The notes: generated by a model not told the origin, from the letters alone. Numbered from the stretch's first letter, positions 6,824 to 17,825 are shown. The stretch is 64,000 bases of DNA from Isoptericola sp. AK164 (GCF_029643425.1 NZ_CP119106.1:3038001-3102000); one strand, 5' to 3'. Numbers and translations are program-made.

Positions 6824-7558
6824 TCAGGCGCGGGCGTAGCGCGCCACGAAGTTGCGCAGGACCCGCATCGGCTCGGTGACGGGCCGGGCCGACGCCCGCG
6901 CGACGACGGCCCCCGCCTCCTCCGGGTCGAAGTACCCGTGGTGCCGGTAGACGCGGACCCGTTCGGTCAGCCCCGCCAGGTCGAGCTCCGGGTGGAACTG
7001 GGTGGCGTAGACGTTCTCGCGGACCTTGAACATCTGCACCGGCGACCACGGGGAGAACGCCAGCCGCACCGCGTGGGGCGGCAGCTCGCGGATCGCCTCC
7101 TTGTGGCCGACGAACGCCGCGAACGCGGACGGCACCCCCGCCAGGAGCGGGTCGTCCGCGCCCTCCTGGGTGAGCTCGACGGTGACGACGCCGACGTCCT
7201 CGCCGTAGTGGCGGTCCACCACTCCCCCGATGTAGGTGCCGAGGGTCCCGACGCCGTAGCAGGCGCCGAGGAACGGGAAGTCACGGTCGACGACCTCGTC
7301 GAGCAGTCCCGCCATCTCCCGCTCCACCCGGTGCTGCACGTCCGACTTCACGTCGTCGGGGTCGGACGAGTTGAACGGGCCGCCGCCGACGATGACCCCC
7401 GAGTAGGCGTCGAGGTCGACGCGCGGCATCGGGTCGGCCTCGAGCCGGACCCGGTGGAGATGGTCGGGGGCGAGCCCGCCGAACCGGCACATCGCCTCGT
7501 ACTCCCCGTCCGCGGCGACGTCCTCGGGCCGCGTCGCCAGCAGCAGGAACGGCTTCAT
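6824..7558 (-). CDS. Class I glutamine amidotransferase-like protein
   Basis: A stand-alone 244-residue class I glutamine amidotransferase fold. The nucleophile elbow is FLGACYGVGTLG (catalytic Cys), and the His-Glu pair is in ATQFHPELD. The oxyanion region VIVGGGPFNSSD is also present. Proteins of this type, annotated as GMP synthase-like, often lack a known synthase partner; some hydrolyse gamma-glutamyl bonds or act in catabolism. None of the neighbours is an ammonia-using synthase, so the physiological substrate is unknown. It is probably co-transcribed with the NUDIX gene 24 nt downstream. Confidence 0.88.
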   Translation of the reverse strand: MKPFLLLATRPEDVAADGEYEAMCRFGGLAPDHLHRVRLEADPMPRVDLDAYSGVIVGGGPFNSSDPDDVKSDVQHRVEREMAGLLDEVVDRDFPFLGACYGVGTLGTYIGGVVDRHYGEDVGVVTVELTQEGADDPLLAGVPSAFAAFVGHKEAIRELPPHAVRLAFSPWSPVQMFKVRENVYATQFHPELDLAGLTERVRVYRHHGYFDPEEAGAVVARASARPVTEPMRVLRNFVARYARA

Positions 7559-7620
7559 GCCCCGAGGCTATGCCGACGCGTGGCGGGCCGCGCGGTCGGG
7601 TCCGAGACCACCCGCGCGGA

Positions 7621-8430
7621 TCAGGTCCAGCGGAAGAGCCGGATCGCCAGCGGCAGCAGCACCGTCGTCCACACCGCCATGACGACGAGCTGCAGCAGCG
7701 GGAACCCGCTCTCGAACCACCCGATCGACAACGCCTGCGCGGCGGCACCCAGCGGGCTGAACTGGCCGATCTGCTGCAGCAGGTCCGGCATGACCGGTCC
7801 GGGCGTCCACACCCCCGCGAGCAGCAGCATCGGGAAGTAGATCGACATCGAGATGCCGTTGGCGGCCGACGCCCGGGGCGCCACCGCCGCGACGAGCATG
7901 CCGAGCGCGAGCATCACCGCCATCCCCAGCAGGAAGCCGAGCCCGACGACACCGAGCTGCTGCGGCGCGGGGACCCCGAAGGCCAGGGCCGCGACGAGCA
8001 GCGCCAGCCCGACACCGATGAGCGTGGTGATCGCGTTGATGACCAGGTGCGCCGCGACGATGCCCTGCGGTCGCATCGGCGTGGTGGACATCCGCCGCAG
8101 CACCCCCTTCTCACGGTAGGTCGCGAGGGTGACGGGCATGACGGTGAGCGACGCGGTACCGACGGCCATCGCGAGGATGGTGGGCACGTAGGTCGCGATC
8201 GGGGTGATGCCGTACCAGACCGAGTCCGGCGGGGCGTCCAGGATCGGCTCGCGCATGCCGGGGATGAGGAACCCCACCCCGAGCAGGATGAGCGTGGGGA
8301 AGACGACCCCGAAGAAGGGGGCGGCGAAGTCCCGGAACCACACCAGGAACTCGGTGGTCAGCAGGCGCCGGAACCCGCGCCATCCGGCGCGGCTGCCGGT
8401 TCGGCGCACCGAAGCGGTCGTCGTGGTCAT
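7621..8430 (-). CDS. ABC-2 type transporter permease
   Basis: A 269-residue membrane protein with six predicted helices and the ABC-2 pattern: an N-terminal helix after WFRDFAAPFFGVVFPTLILLGVG, a large outer loop (about 60-85), then YREKGVLRRMSTTPMRP, the short cytoplasmic coupling helix of drug/lipid exporters of this family. Its start overlaps the stop of the ATPase gene by 4 nt (ATGA, 8427-8430), so the two form one exporter. It is the last gene of the six-gene operon that starts with the YtrA-type regulator. Substrate unknown; daunorubicin-like drug export is the usual annotation. Confidence 0.9.
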   Translation of the reverse strand: MTTTTASVRRTGSRAGWRGFRRLLTTEFLVWFRDFAAPFFGVVFPTLILLGVGFLIPGMREPILDAPPDSVWYGITPIATYVPTILAMAVGTASLTVMPVTLATYREKGVLRRMSTTPMRPQGIVAAHLVINAITTLIGVGLALLVAALAFGVPAPQQLGVVGLGFLLGMAVMLALGMLVAAVAPRASAANGISMSIYFPMLLLAGVWTPGPVMPDLLQQIGQFSPLGAAAQALSIGWFESGFPLLQLVVMAVWTTVLLPLAIRLFRWT

Positions 8431-9413
8431 GACCGGTCTCCTTCCGTGGCGAGCGCGGGTTCCTCGTCCTGCTCGGCGTAGGTCCGCCCGGTGACGGCGA
8501 GGAAGACGTCCTCGAGCGTCCGGGTGACGGTGCGCACGTCGTCGGGCACGAGGTCGGCCTCGGCCAGGGCGGGGACGACGGCGAAGAGGACCCGGGGCGT
8601 GCCGGTGACGGCGCTCTCGCCGGGCACCCCGTCCATCTCCTCGACGCGGGCGACGTCGGGATGCGTGGCGGCGAGCCGGTCGAGCACCTCGCGGGCCGCG
8701 CCGACGACCTCGTCGGCGAAGCGCAGGACGACGGTCCGGTCACCCTCGAGGCCGTCGATCAGTCCGCGGGGCGTCCCCTCGGCCACGATGCGCCCGCCGT
8801 CGATGACCACGAGCCGGTCGCACAGCCGCTCGGCCTCGTCCATGAAGTGCGTGACCAGCAGGATGGTGACGCCGGTGTCGCGCACTCGGTCGATGAGGTC
8901 CCAGGTGTTGCGGCGGGCCTGCGGGTCGAGCCCGGTGGTGAGCTCGTCGAGGATGGCGACCTGCGGGTTGCCGACCAGGGCGAGCGCGATCGACAGCCGC
9001 TGCTTCTGTCCCCCGGAGAGGTTGCGGAACTGCTTGTCCGCGTGGTCGGTCAGGTCCAGCAGCGCGAGCAGCTCGTCGGGGTCGGCCGGGGCGGGGTAGA
9101 AGCCGGCGAAGAGCCGGATGGCCTCTCCCACGGTGATCTTGTCGTGCAGCGTCGCCTCCTGGAGCTGCACGCCGAGCACGTCGCGGACGGCCGTGGGGTG
9201 CTTCTGGGTGTCGTGACCCAGCACGTGGGTGGTGCCGCCGTCGGCCCGGCGCATGCCGGCCAGGGTCTCGACGGCCGTGGTCTTGCCGGCCCCGTTGGGC
9301 CCGAGGATCCCGAAGATCTCCCCGGGGCTGACGGCGAAGGACACGTCGTCGACGGCGACCTTGTCGCCGTAGGTCTTGCGGAGGTGGCTGACCTCCACGA
9401 CGGGTTCGGTCAT
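8427..9413 (-). CDS. ABC transporter ATP-binding protein (drug-exporter type)
   Basis: A 328-residue ATPase. The Walker A is GPNGAGKTT, the Q-loop follows in VQLQEA, the signature is LSGGQKQRL, and the Walker B is VAILDE. A C-terminal extension (about 225-328) of the DrrA/CcmA type follows. It pairs with the permease that overlaps its end by 4 nt. The stop of the preceding small membrane protein lies 28 nt upstream, so it continues the operon headed by the GntR/YtrA gene. Confidence 0.93.
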   Translation of the reverse strand: MTEPVVEVSHLRKTYGDKVAVDDVSFAVSPGEIFGILGPNGAGKTTAVETLAGMRRADGGTTHVLGHDTQKHPTAVRDVLGVQLQEATLHDKITVGEAIRLFAGFYPAPADPDELLALLDLTDHADKQFRNLSGGQKQRLSIALALVGNPQVAILDELTTGLDPQARRNTWDLIDRVRDTGVTILLVTHFMDEAERLCDRLVVIDGGRIVAEGTPRGLIDGLEGDRTVVLRFADEVVGAAREVLDRLAATHPDVARVEEMDGVPGESAVTGTPRVLFAVVPALAEADLVPDDVRTVTRTLEDVFLAVTGRTYAEQDEEPALATEGDRS

Positions 9414-9441
9414 CGGGCGCTCCTTCGGTCGGGCGAGCGGA

Positions 9442-10224
9442 TCAGGGACGCAGCGGCGCGGAGCGCAGCACGAGGTGGGCGACGGCGTAGGCGAGCGCGG
9501 CGACGACCAGGGCGCCGCCGACGCCGAACAGCGCGCCGAGGGCGACGTCGTCGTACCCGCCGCGCCACGGGGTGCCGGCGATGCCGGTCCGGGTGGCGAT
9601 GTCGACGAGCGCGCAGGGAACGAGGAGCGGTGCGACGAGGAGCGTCCCGCGCCAGGGCCCGAACCGTCGGAAGCCGGCGGCGATCGCGACGCCGACCAGG
9701 AGGTAGGTGACCATGACCAGGGACTCGGCGGTCACGGCGACGGCGATCCCGCCGGCCGTGTCGAGGGCGACCGTCCCGGTGTCGACCTGCCACGGGCGAT
9801 CGCCCTCGGCGTAGACCTGCTGCTCGACGAGCGCGAGCACCACGGTCAGCACGCCGAACGCCAGGCCGACGACGACGGCGGCCCGGGTGGCGCCGTCGAC
9901 CCAGGCGCGGCGCGTCCCCCCGGCACCGACGTGCACGGGCAGGGCGCCCGCGGTGACGACGATGCCGACGACGAAGGGGATCCACCGGGCCGGGCTGCCG
10001 GCGACGTCGTAGGTGAACCCGACGGCCTCGCCGCCCCACTGCTCGACGACGATCAGGACGCCGACGACGAGCAGGGCCCAGAAGGCCCAGAACCAGAGCC
10101 CGACGATCGTGAGCACGCGGAGGAAGCGCCGCCGAGCGGCACGGACCCCGGGGTCGACGCGGCTGGGACGACGCCGGGTGGGACGGCGCTGTGCGGTGCC
10201 GGGGGCCACGGTCGGTGCGGTCAT
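9442..10224 (-). CDS. Membrane protein, YtrC/D-like ABC-associated permease (copy 2)
   Basis: A 260-residue protein with about six hydrophobic helices after a basic N-terminus (RRPTRRRPSR). It starts at the ATG at 10224, 5 nt after the stop of the preceding paralog. It shares the word order GGTRR, then a helix, then YxLVGVAxAxG and GxWRGTLLxxP with that gene (10230-11000). The pair therefore looks like two homologous membrane subunits for the atypical ATPase encoded upstream. I recognise no named family beyond this. Confidence 0.7.
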   Translation of the reverse strand: MTAPTVAPGTAQRRPTRRRPSRVDPGVRAARRRFLRVLTIVGLWFWAFWALLVVGVLIVVEQWGGEAVGFTYDVAGSPARWIPFVVGIVVTAGALPVHVGAGGTRRAWVDGATRAAVVVGLAFGVLTVVLALVEQQVYAEGDRPWQVDTGTVALDTAGGIAVAVTAESLVMVTYLLVGVAIAAGFRRFGPWRGTLLVAPLLVPCALVDIATRTGIAGTPWRGGYDDVALGALFGVGGALVVAALAYAVAHLVLRSAPLRP

Positions 10225-10229
10225 GACGG

Positions 10230-11000
10230 TCACCTCGACGGCCGGATCGGGAGGCGGAACAGCATCGCGCGCAGCCAGCCGGCGGCCAGGGCCACGACGA
10301 CGGCGAGGACAAGCAGAGTCACCACGACGGCGGACGCGCGCCCGAGCCCGAGACCGACGTCGTCCCTCCAGGATGCGGCGCGGCCGGCCACCTCCGCCAC
10401 CGCAAGCAACGCCGCGTTCGGCACGAGCAGCAGCGTGCCCCGCCAGGCGCCGTGGTGCAGGTAGCCGACGGCCACCGCGACGCCCACGAGGATGTACACC
10501 GCGATCGTCAGGGTGGCACCGACGAGCGTCAGGAGCAGGTCGCCGGCCTGCCCGCCGAAGATCAGGAAGTCCGGCGCTTCCCACGGCCACCCGAGCTCGT
10601 CGAAGAGTCGGCGCTCCCCGAGCTGCGCGAGGGTGTAGGCCAGTCCGTAGAAGACACCGCCTCCCGCCGTGGCGAGCAGCGCCCCGCGGAACAACGTCCG
10701 GCGCGTGCCACCGGCGGCGACGTGGGTGGCAGTGATCGTGGCGCACATGATCAACCCGAGGGCGAAGGCGAACCAGCGGGCGCTGTACCCGCCGGTCGCC
10801 AGGACTCCGACGTCCATCTGGTGTCCGGCCCGGTCGACGATCAGGGGCACGGTCACCGCGACGACGGCCAGCACCACCCAGAACCCGGAGCCGACGACGA
10901 CGTTCGGGACGCCGAGCGACCTCGCGGCGCGCCGGGTAGCGGCCGACTCGGCGCGGCGGACCAGTGCGACGCGGTCGACGAGGGCTGCCGTGCCGTTCAT
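10230..11000 (-). CDS. Membrane protein, YtrC/D-like ABC-associated permease (copy 1)
   Basis: A 256-residue protein with six or so hydrophobic segments. The start ATG at 11000 overlaps the ATPase stop by 4 nt (ATGA). Conserved words shared with the next gene are THVAAGGTRR, ILVGVAVAVGY and GAWRGTLLLVP. Gene order (YtrA-type GntR regulator, ATPase, two membrane proteins) copies the layout of the Bacillus ytr operon, and function as the membrane part of that exporter is inferred from the order. Confidence 0.7.
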   Translation of the reverse strand: MNGTAALVDRVALVRRAESAATRRAARSLGVPNVVVGSGFWVVLAVVAVTVPLIVDRAGHQMDVGVLATGGYSARWFAFALGLIMCATITATHVAAGGTRRTLFRGALLATAGGGVFYGLAYTLAQLGERRLFDELGWPWEAPDFLIFGGQAGDLLLTLVGATLTIAVYILVGVAVAVGYLHHGAWRGTLLLVPNAALLAVAEVAGRAASWRDDVGLGLGRASAVVVTLLVLAVVVALAAGWLRAMLFRLPIRPSR

Positions 11001-12001
11001 CGCCCAGCTCCCCTCGACGCGTCGGCGTCGCGGCCGGCGACCGTCGCCCGGTGGGCGGCGGGGTCGGTGAGACGCACGAACAGGTCCTGCAGCGGCAGGT
11101 GACCCAGCTCGACGCCGGCCTCCCGGGCGGCGGCGCGGGTGCCGTCGTCGGGCGCCCCCTCGAGTGTGACCTGGACGGTGCCGCCGAGCTGCTGGCGGTG
11201 CAGGACCTTCCGGTCCCCGGCGAGACGCTCGACCGCCATCGTCGGCCCCGTGAGGCTGAAGCCGCGCCGGGCCATCTCCTCGGCGGTCTCGGCGAGGAGG
11301 ACGCGGCCGCGGTCGAGCACGACGACGTCCTCGAACAGCCGCTCGACCTCCTCGACGAGGTGGCTGGACAGCAGGATGGTGCGCGGGTGGGCGGCGTAGT
11401 CGGCGAGGATCTCGTCGTAGAACGCGTACCGCGTCGGGGCGTCCATGCCGAGGTAGACCTCGTCGAAGATGGTCAGCGGCGCCCGGGACGCCAGGCCGAG
11501 GACGGCGCCGACGGCGGACCGCTTGCCCCGCGACAGGGCGTTCGGCTTCTTGCGGGTGCTGATCTCGAACAGGTCCAGGAGCCGCTCGGCCGTGTCGGCG
11601 TCCCAGTGCGGGCGCAGGTCGGCGTAGTACCGCAGCGTCTCGCGCAGCTTCTCGTCGTCCTGGACGCCGCCGCCCTCGCTGACGAGCTGGACGTTCGCGG
11701 TGACCCACGGGTTCTCCCACGGGTCCTCCCAGGAGTCCGCGTCGCCCTCGGGGCCGACGGCGACACGGCCGCTGGTCGGGCACCGGTAGGCGGCGAGCAG
11801 GGAGAGCATCGTGGTCTTGCCGGCGCCGTTGCGGCCGAGCACGCCGGTGATGGTGCCGGGCCGGACCGTCAGGTTCGCGCCGTCGAGCGCCGTCGAGGCG
11901 TCCTCGCGGTAGGTGCCGCCGTCGCGGGTCACCCGGCGCTGCCGGCCGAACCGGACGACGACGTCGTCCAGCCGGGCGCCGAAGGGGGCGGGGGCCGTCA
12001 T
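10997..12001 (-). CDS. ABC transporter ATP-binding protein (YtrB-like, atypical signature)
   Basis: A 334-residue ATPase. The Walker A is GRNGAGKTT and the Walker B is LTIFDE, followed by the D-loop region YLGMDAPTR. The signature, normally LSGGQ, reads LSRGKRS, as in YtrB-type ATPases of GntR-linked exporters. The Walker B also ends FDEVYLGMD rather than the usual DEPTxGLD. Its start overlaps the stop of the GntR gene by 4 nt and its stop overlaps the next permease by 4 nt, so translation is probably coupled through the operon. Confidence 0.92.
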   Translation of the reverse strand: MTAPAPFGARLDDVVVRFGRQRRVTRDGGTYREDASTALDGANLTVRPGTITGVLGRNGAGKTTMLSLLAAYRCPTSGRVAVGPEGDADSWEDPWENPWVTANVQLVSEGGGVQDDEKLRETLRYYADLRPHWDADTAERLLDLFEISTRKKPNALSRGKRSAVGAVLGLASRAPLTIFDEVYLGMDAPTRYAFYDEILADYAAHPRTILLSSHLVEEVERLFEDVVVLDRGRVLLAETAEEMARRGFSLTGPTMAVERLAGDRKVLHRQQLGGTVQVTLEGAPDDGTRAAAREAGVELGHLPLQDLFVRLTDPAAHRATVAGRDADASRGAGR

Positions 12002-12369
12002 GACTCCTCCGTGGTGGTCGAGCGGTGGCGGATGTGGTCGACGATCTCGTCGTCGGAGATGCCGAGGACGGCGGCCTGCGCGAGCGCCGGGGCGAGCACG
12101 TCGTCGAAGTACGCCGTGCGGTCGTGCTCGAGCAGCCGCTGCCGGGCCCCCGGTGCGACGAACATGCCCAGACCCCGTCGCTTGTAGAGCACGCCCTCGT
12201 CGACCAGTCCGGCGAAGGCCTTGGCCGCGGTGGCGGGGTTGATGCGGAACGTCGTGGCGAACTGGGTGGTGGACATGACCTGCTCGTCCTCCGCGAGCTC
12301 TCCCGCGAGGACCTGCGACCGGATCATCTGGGCGATCTGGACGTAGAGAGGTTCAGGCCCGTCGAACAC
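11998..12369 (-). CDS. GntR-family transcriptional regulator, YtrA subfamily
   Basis: A 123-residue regulator: a winged helix-turn-helix (about 1-75; PLYVQIAQMIRSQVLAGEL, then STTQFATTFRINPATAAKAFAGLVDEGVLYKRRGLGMFV) plus a short C-terminal helix pair. This small size defines the YtrA subfamily, which regulates adjacent ABC transporter genes, usually in response to cell-envelope stress. The start is a GTG with a strong GGAGGGGAGGG ribosome site. A perfect 14-bp inverted repeat lies 26 nt upstream (12395-12428), a likely operator. Transcription would continue into five ABC genes. Confidence 0.92.
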   Translation of the reverse strand: MFDGPEPLYVQIAQMIRSQVLAGELAEDEQVMSTTQFATTFRINPATAAKAFAGLVDEGVLYKRRGLGMFVAPGARQRLLEHDRTAYFDDVLAPALAQAAVLGISDDEIVDHIRHRSTTTEES

Positions 12370-12394
12370 GCGCCCTCCCCTCCGTCTCCGCGGT

Positions 12395-12428
12395 TCTGTG
12401 GTTCATTACTCAACTAATGAACCACAGA
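12395..12428. promoter_or_regulatory. Operator-like perfect palindrome upstream of the YtrA-type gene
   Basis: TCTGTGGTTCATTA (12395-12408), six-base spacer CTCAAC, and TAATGAACCACAGA (12415-12428). The arms are exact reverse complements and are AT-rich against the local background. YtrA-type regulators bind such repeats at their own promoters. Confidence 0.7.
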
Positions 12429-12451
12429 GGCAGGTGTCCGTCAACCCCTCT

Positions 12452-12527
12452 GCCGAGGTAGGCGACCTCCCGCCGAGGTAGGCGACCTCCCGCCGAGGTA
12501 GGCAACCTCCCGCCGAGGTAGGCCGAC
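12452..12527. repeat. 20-bp repeat array 1 (4 units)
   Basis: Units start at 12452, 12472, 12492 and 12512, exactly 20 bp apart: GCCGAGGTAGGCGACCTCCC with one variant base in unit 3 and a truncated unit 4. Each unit contains GAGGT-N5-ACCTC and can form a small hairpin. The array ends 1-2 nt from the cueP stop codon and lies between cueP and the divergent GntR promoter. Confidence 0.85.
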
Positions 12528-12528
12528 G

Positions 12529-13149
12529 CTACGTCAGCTGCATCGTGGTGACGCAGGTCGCGTCGTCGGCGCCGCCCGTCGACAGCGGCGTGCTGGCGCT
12601 CAGCCCGTCGTGCTCGATCGTCACGGTGGCGTCGAGGTCGCGCGGGAGCCAGAGCCCGACGAAGCCGTTGTCGAACGTCGTCCGGGTCTCGTCGAGCACG
12701 ACCTCGCCGGTCGCGTCGTCGGTGACGAGCACGTCCACCTCGGCGTTCTGCAGCTCGCCGGTGCAGGTGGTCAGGCTGTGGAAGTAGCACTCGTGCGTCT
12801 GGTCGACGTAGGGCGCGATCGACACGTAGAAGTCCTCGCCCTCCAGGGAGACCGTGGTCTCCCCCTCGTCGGCCGTGGTGACGAGCAGCTCGTCGGGGCG
12901 GACCGAGACCATGAGGTCGGTCGGGCGGTCGGCGAGGGGCAGGGCGTCGAGCGTGTCGACGATCTCGCGGCCGTCGAGACCGGCGAGGCCGGCGTCGGCG
13001 AGCGCTGCGGACGAGGCGGTGTCGGCAGCGGCGGTCTCGTCGTCCGTCGTCGGCGTGGACTCGCCCGCGGAGCAGGCGGCCAGCGTCAGCGCGGCGACGG
13101 AGGCGGTCAGGGTGAGCAGGGCCCGCTGACGGGCGCGGTGGAGCGGCAT
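12529..13149 (-). CDS. cueP: CueP-family copper-binding lipoprotein
   Basis: A 206-residue exported protein. The start at 13149 (MPLHRARQRALLTL) gives a signal peptide ending in the lipobox LAAC; the longer frame upstream is not protein-like. The mature part carries the CueP landmarks: DFYVSIAPYVDQTHECYFHSLTTCTGELQ (cysteines in a H-x-C-x-x-H...C context), FDNGFVGLWLPRDL, and a final cysteine in ATCVTTMQLT. CueP stores or transfers copper in the Salmonella periplasm, where it helps survival under copper stress; here it would sit on the outer face of the membrane. The upstream gene on the same strand is a small His-rich membrane protein. Confidence 0.85.
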   Translation of the reverse strand: MPLHRARQRALLTLTASVAALTLAACSAGESTPTTDDETAAADTASSAALADAGLAGLDGREIVDTLDALPLADRPTDLMVSVRPDELLVTTADEGETTVSLEGEDFYVSIAPYVDQTHECYFHSLTTCTGELQNAEVDVLVTDDATGEVVLDETRTTFDNGFVGLWLPRDLDATVTIEHDGLSASTPLSTGGADDATCVTTMQLT

Positions 13150-13246
13150 GGTCGGTTCTCTTTCGGGATCGGTGCGGGATCGAGGTGTCCGGAGGGGACG
13201 GCTCAGGGGCCGGCGTCGCTCGCGCGACGGGCCGGCCCGGCCGTTC

Positions 13247-13693
13247 TCACGTCCGGCTGATCCCGAGAGCCCGGAGATCCGGGGCGGGGAGGAGCCGCGG
13301 CACCGCACGACGGCTGGTGACGCGCGGCAGGTCGGACGGCAGGTCCCGGACGAGGCGACGCGGCCCCGCCAGGACCAGGAGCACGACGACGAGCAGCATG
13401 AACGCGCAGATCATGGCCGCATCGTGGTGCGGGGCACCGCAGTCGACGCACGGGGCGGCGGGTGCCGCGCCGGGGACGACCTGAGCGGTCGCGGCATCCG
13501 GTGCTGTCGGCTCGACCAGGGCCGTGGCGTGGTGTCCGGCCGCGGCGACGGTGCCGTCGCCCGCCGGCGGTGCCGCCATGGCGAACCCGTGGCCCGTCAC
13601 GAGGGCGAGGAAGCCGAGGACGACGGCGAGCGCGGCACGGTGGTGCCAGCGTCCGTCACGGCTCCCGGGCCGCGCGCCGTGCGCTCGCCTCAC
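13247..13693 (-). CDS. Small His/Cys-containing membrane protein (DUF6153-like)
   Basis: A 148-residue protein with a GTG start. There is an N-terminal hydrophobic helix (about 20-40), an extracytoplasmic stretch with GHH and the cluster CVDCGAPHHDAAMIC, and a second helix (about 94-110). The His/Cys cluster could bind a metal; this is inference, supported by cueP 97 nt downstream on the same strand. I recall small actinobacterial proteins of this layout near copper genes (DUF6153), but cannot verify the family here. Confidence 0.6.
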   Translation of the reverse strand: MRRAHGARPGSRDGRWHHRAALAVVLGFLALVTGHGFAMAAPPAGDGTVAAAGHHATALVEPTAPDAATAQVVPGAAPAAPCVDCGAPHHDAAMICAFMLLVVVLLVLAGPRRLVRDLPSDLPRVTSRRAVPRLLPAPDLRALGISRT

Positions 13694-13724
13694 GCGACCA
13701 TGCTACGCGGGAGATGCTGGGGAG

Positions 13725-14291
13725 ATGGACGCCGCGGACACCTGGTCGAGCCTGACCTTCGTCGTCGCGGGGATCTGGATCGTCGCCCGACGGCGGCACC
13801 CCGGCGACGGCGACGGGCCCGGCTCCGCGGCGCGCACCCGGGCCGCGCTCGGCGTCCTGGCGATCGGCATCGGCGTCGGGTCCGTGATCCAGCACGGTCC
13901 TGCACCGTCGTGGAACCCGGTGGTCCACGACCCGCCGCTCCTGGGCGCCTACGCCCTGGTCGCGGCGGACGCGGTCGCGGACCTCACGGGCCGTCGGATG
14001 CGCACCTGGTGGTGGCTGGGCCCGACGCTCGCGGACGCGGTCCTGGCCGCCGTCGACCCGTGGGCCTCCATCGTCGCGCAGGGCATCGCCTCGGGGGTCG
14101 CCGTGGTGCTGATCCTGCTGCGTGCACTGGCCCGGCCGACGCTGCGCGCCCGGCTCGTGAGCGCCGTCGTCGTCCTGGGCGTCGGAGCGCTGATCGGCTT
14201 CGTCGAGCCGTGGGGGCACACCGTGTGGCACCTGCTCGCGGCGGCGGCGATCGTGGTCGCGGCGCCCGCCGTCGGGGCACGCCCGTCCTGA
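13725..14291 (+). CDS. Seven-helix membrane protein, ceramidase/CREST-like
   Basis: A 188-residue membrane protein. I chose the ATG at 13725 (MDAADTWSSLTFVVAG), preceded by GGGGAG; the longer frame upstream overlaps the divergent gene and looks non-coding. About six to seven helices are predicted. Conserved-looking polar residues sit in or near helices: GSVIQHGPAPSW, VVHD, ALVAADAVAD and the H-x3-H of WGHTVWHLLA. This Ser/His/Asp/HxxxH arrangement resembles the CREST superfamily of membrane hydrolases (alkaline ceramidase type). The call is tentative. Confidence 0.55.
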   Translation: MDAADTWSSLTFVVAGIWIVARRRHPGDGDGPGSAARTRAALGVLAIGIGVGSVIQHGPAPSWNPVVHDPPLLGAYALVAADAVADLTGRRMRTWWWLGPTLADAVLAAVDPWASIVAQGIASGVAVVLILLRALARPTLRARLVSAVVVLGVGALIGFVEPWGHTVWHLLAAAAIVVAAPAVGARPS

Positions 14292-14321
14292 CCGGCGGAC
14301 GCTCCGCCGTCGGACACGACA

Positions 14322-14356
14322 GAGCCCGGGGCGAGCGCGATGCTCACCCCGGGCTC
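14322..14356 (+). terminator. Terminator-like hairpin
   Basis: AGCCCGGGG and CCCCGGGCT pair around a spacer that adds AGC/GCT. It starts 30 nt after the stop of the membrane-protein gene and lies before the convergent asd gene. Confidence 0.6.
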
Positions 14357-14378
14357 CGCGTGCTACCTGACCGAGAAG

Positions 14379-16856
<2,478 letters not shown>

Positions 16857-17002
16857 GCATGCAACCTTTCTGTCGCCGGCCTCCGTCTCTTCCAACGGCC
16901 CGCCGGTTTCTTGTGTGTGCGCGCTCCATCGTAGCGACCCGGACCGGCGACCGGTGTGCCGGGCGTCACATCAGGGTCGATCGGCGCCCCGCGGGAGGGG
17001 TG

Positions 17003-17791
17003 CTACGCGGCACCCGTGACGACGTCGTACCCGAGCGTGCAGATGAGGGCCCCGACCACGACGACGAAGACCGCGCGCACGAACCGGCTGCCCTTCGACA
17101 CCGCCATCCGGGCGCCGACGTAGCCGCCGACGAGGTTGGCGACGCCCATCGCCAGCCCCAGGCCCCACACCACCGCGCCGGCCGGCACGAAGAAGATCAG
17201 CGCGCCCAGGTTCGTGGCGAAGTTCACGATCTTCGCCAGGGCCGACGCCGGCAGGAACGCGTACCCGAGGACGCTCACCAGGGAGATGACGAGGAAGGTG
17301 CCGGTACCCGGCCCGAGCAGACCGTCGTAGGCGCCGATGACGAGGCCGATCCCGGCCGCCGTCCACCGGTGGCGGTTGCCCTCCCAGCGCAGGTCGTCGT
17401 ACTGACCGAGCTGCGGCTTGGCGAGCGTGAAGACCGCGACGCCGATGAGGACCACCAGGATGATCGGCGTGAACAGCTCGGCGGGGATCTGCGTCGCCAG
17501 CGCCGCTCCCCCGACGGCGCCCGCCAGCGCCGCGGCCGCCATCGGCCCGGCCGTGGTCAGGTCCGGGCCGACGCGCCGGTAGTACGTGATCGAGCTGACC
17601 GAGGTGCCCATGATCGAGCCGAGCTTGTTGGTCGCCAGCGCCTGCACCGGCGACATCCCCGGCACGAGCAGCAGCGACGGGAGCTGGATGAGCCCGCCCC
17701 CGCCGACGACGGCGTCGACCCAGCCGGCGGCCAGTCCGGCCAGCACGAGCAGCGCGATGGTGGTGGGGTCGAGGTCGAGCACGATCGGCAT
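17003..17791 (-). CDS. TauE/SafE-family sulfite/anion exporter
   Basis: A 262-residue integral membrane protein from the ATG at 17791 (MPIVLDLDPTT). It has the TauE/SafE two-half repeat: half 1 starts with GLAAGWVDAVVGGGGLIQLPSLLLVPGMSPVQALATNK, half 2 with GAYDGLLGPGTGTFLVISLVSVLGYAF...AKIVNFATNLGAL. Eight helices are expected. Members export sulfite, sulfoacetate or related anions; the substrate here is unknown. A large inverted repeat lies just upstream (17826-17927), separating it from the gene before it on the same strand. Confidence 0.92.
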   Translation of the reverse strand: MPIVLDLDPTTIALLVLAGLAAGWVDAVVGGGGLIQLPSLLLVPGMSPVQALATNKLGSIMGTSVSSITYYRRVGPDLTTAGPMAAAALAGAVGGAALATQIPAELFTPIILVVLIGVAVFTLAKPQLGQYDDLRWEGNRHRWTAAGIGLVIGAYDGLLGPGTGTFLVISLVSVLGYAFLPASALAKIVNFATNLGALIFFVPAGAVVWGLGLAMGVANLVGGYVGARMAVSKGSRFVRAVFVVVVGALICTLGYDVVTGAA

Positions 17792-17825
17792 CCTCGCACG
17801 GTGCCGGTCCAGCGGTGGCACGCAC

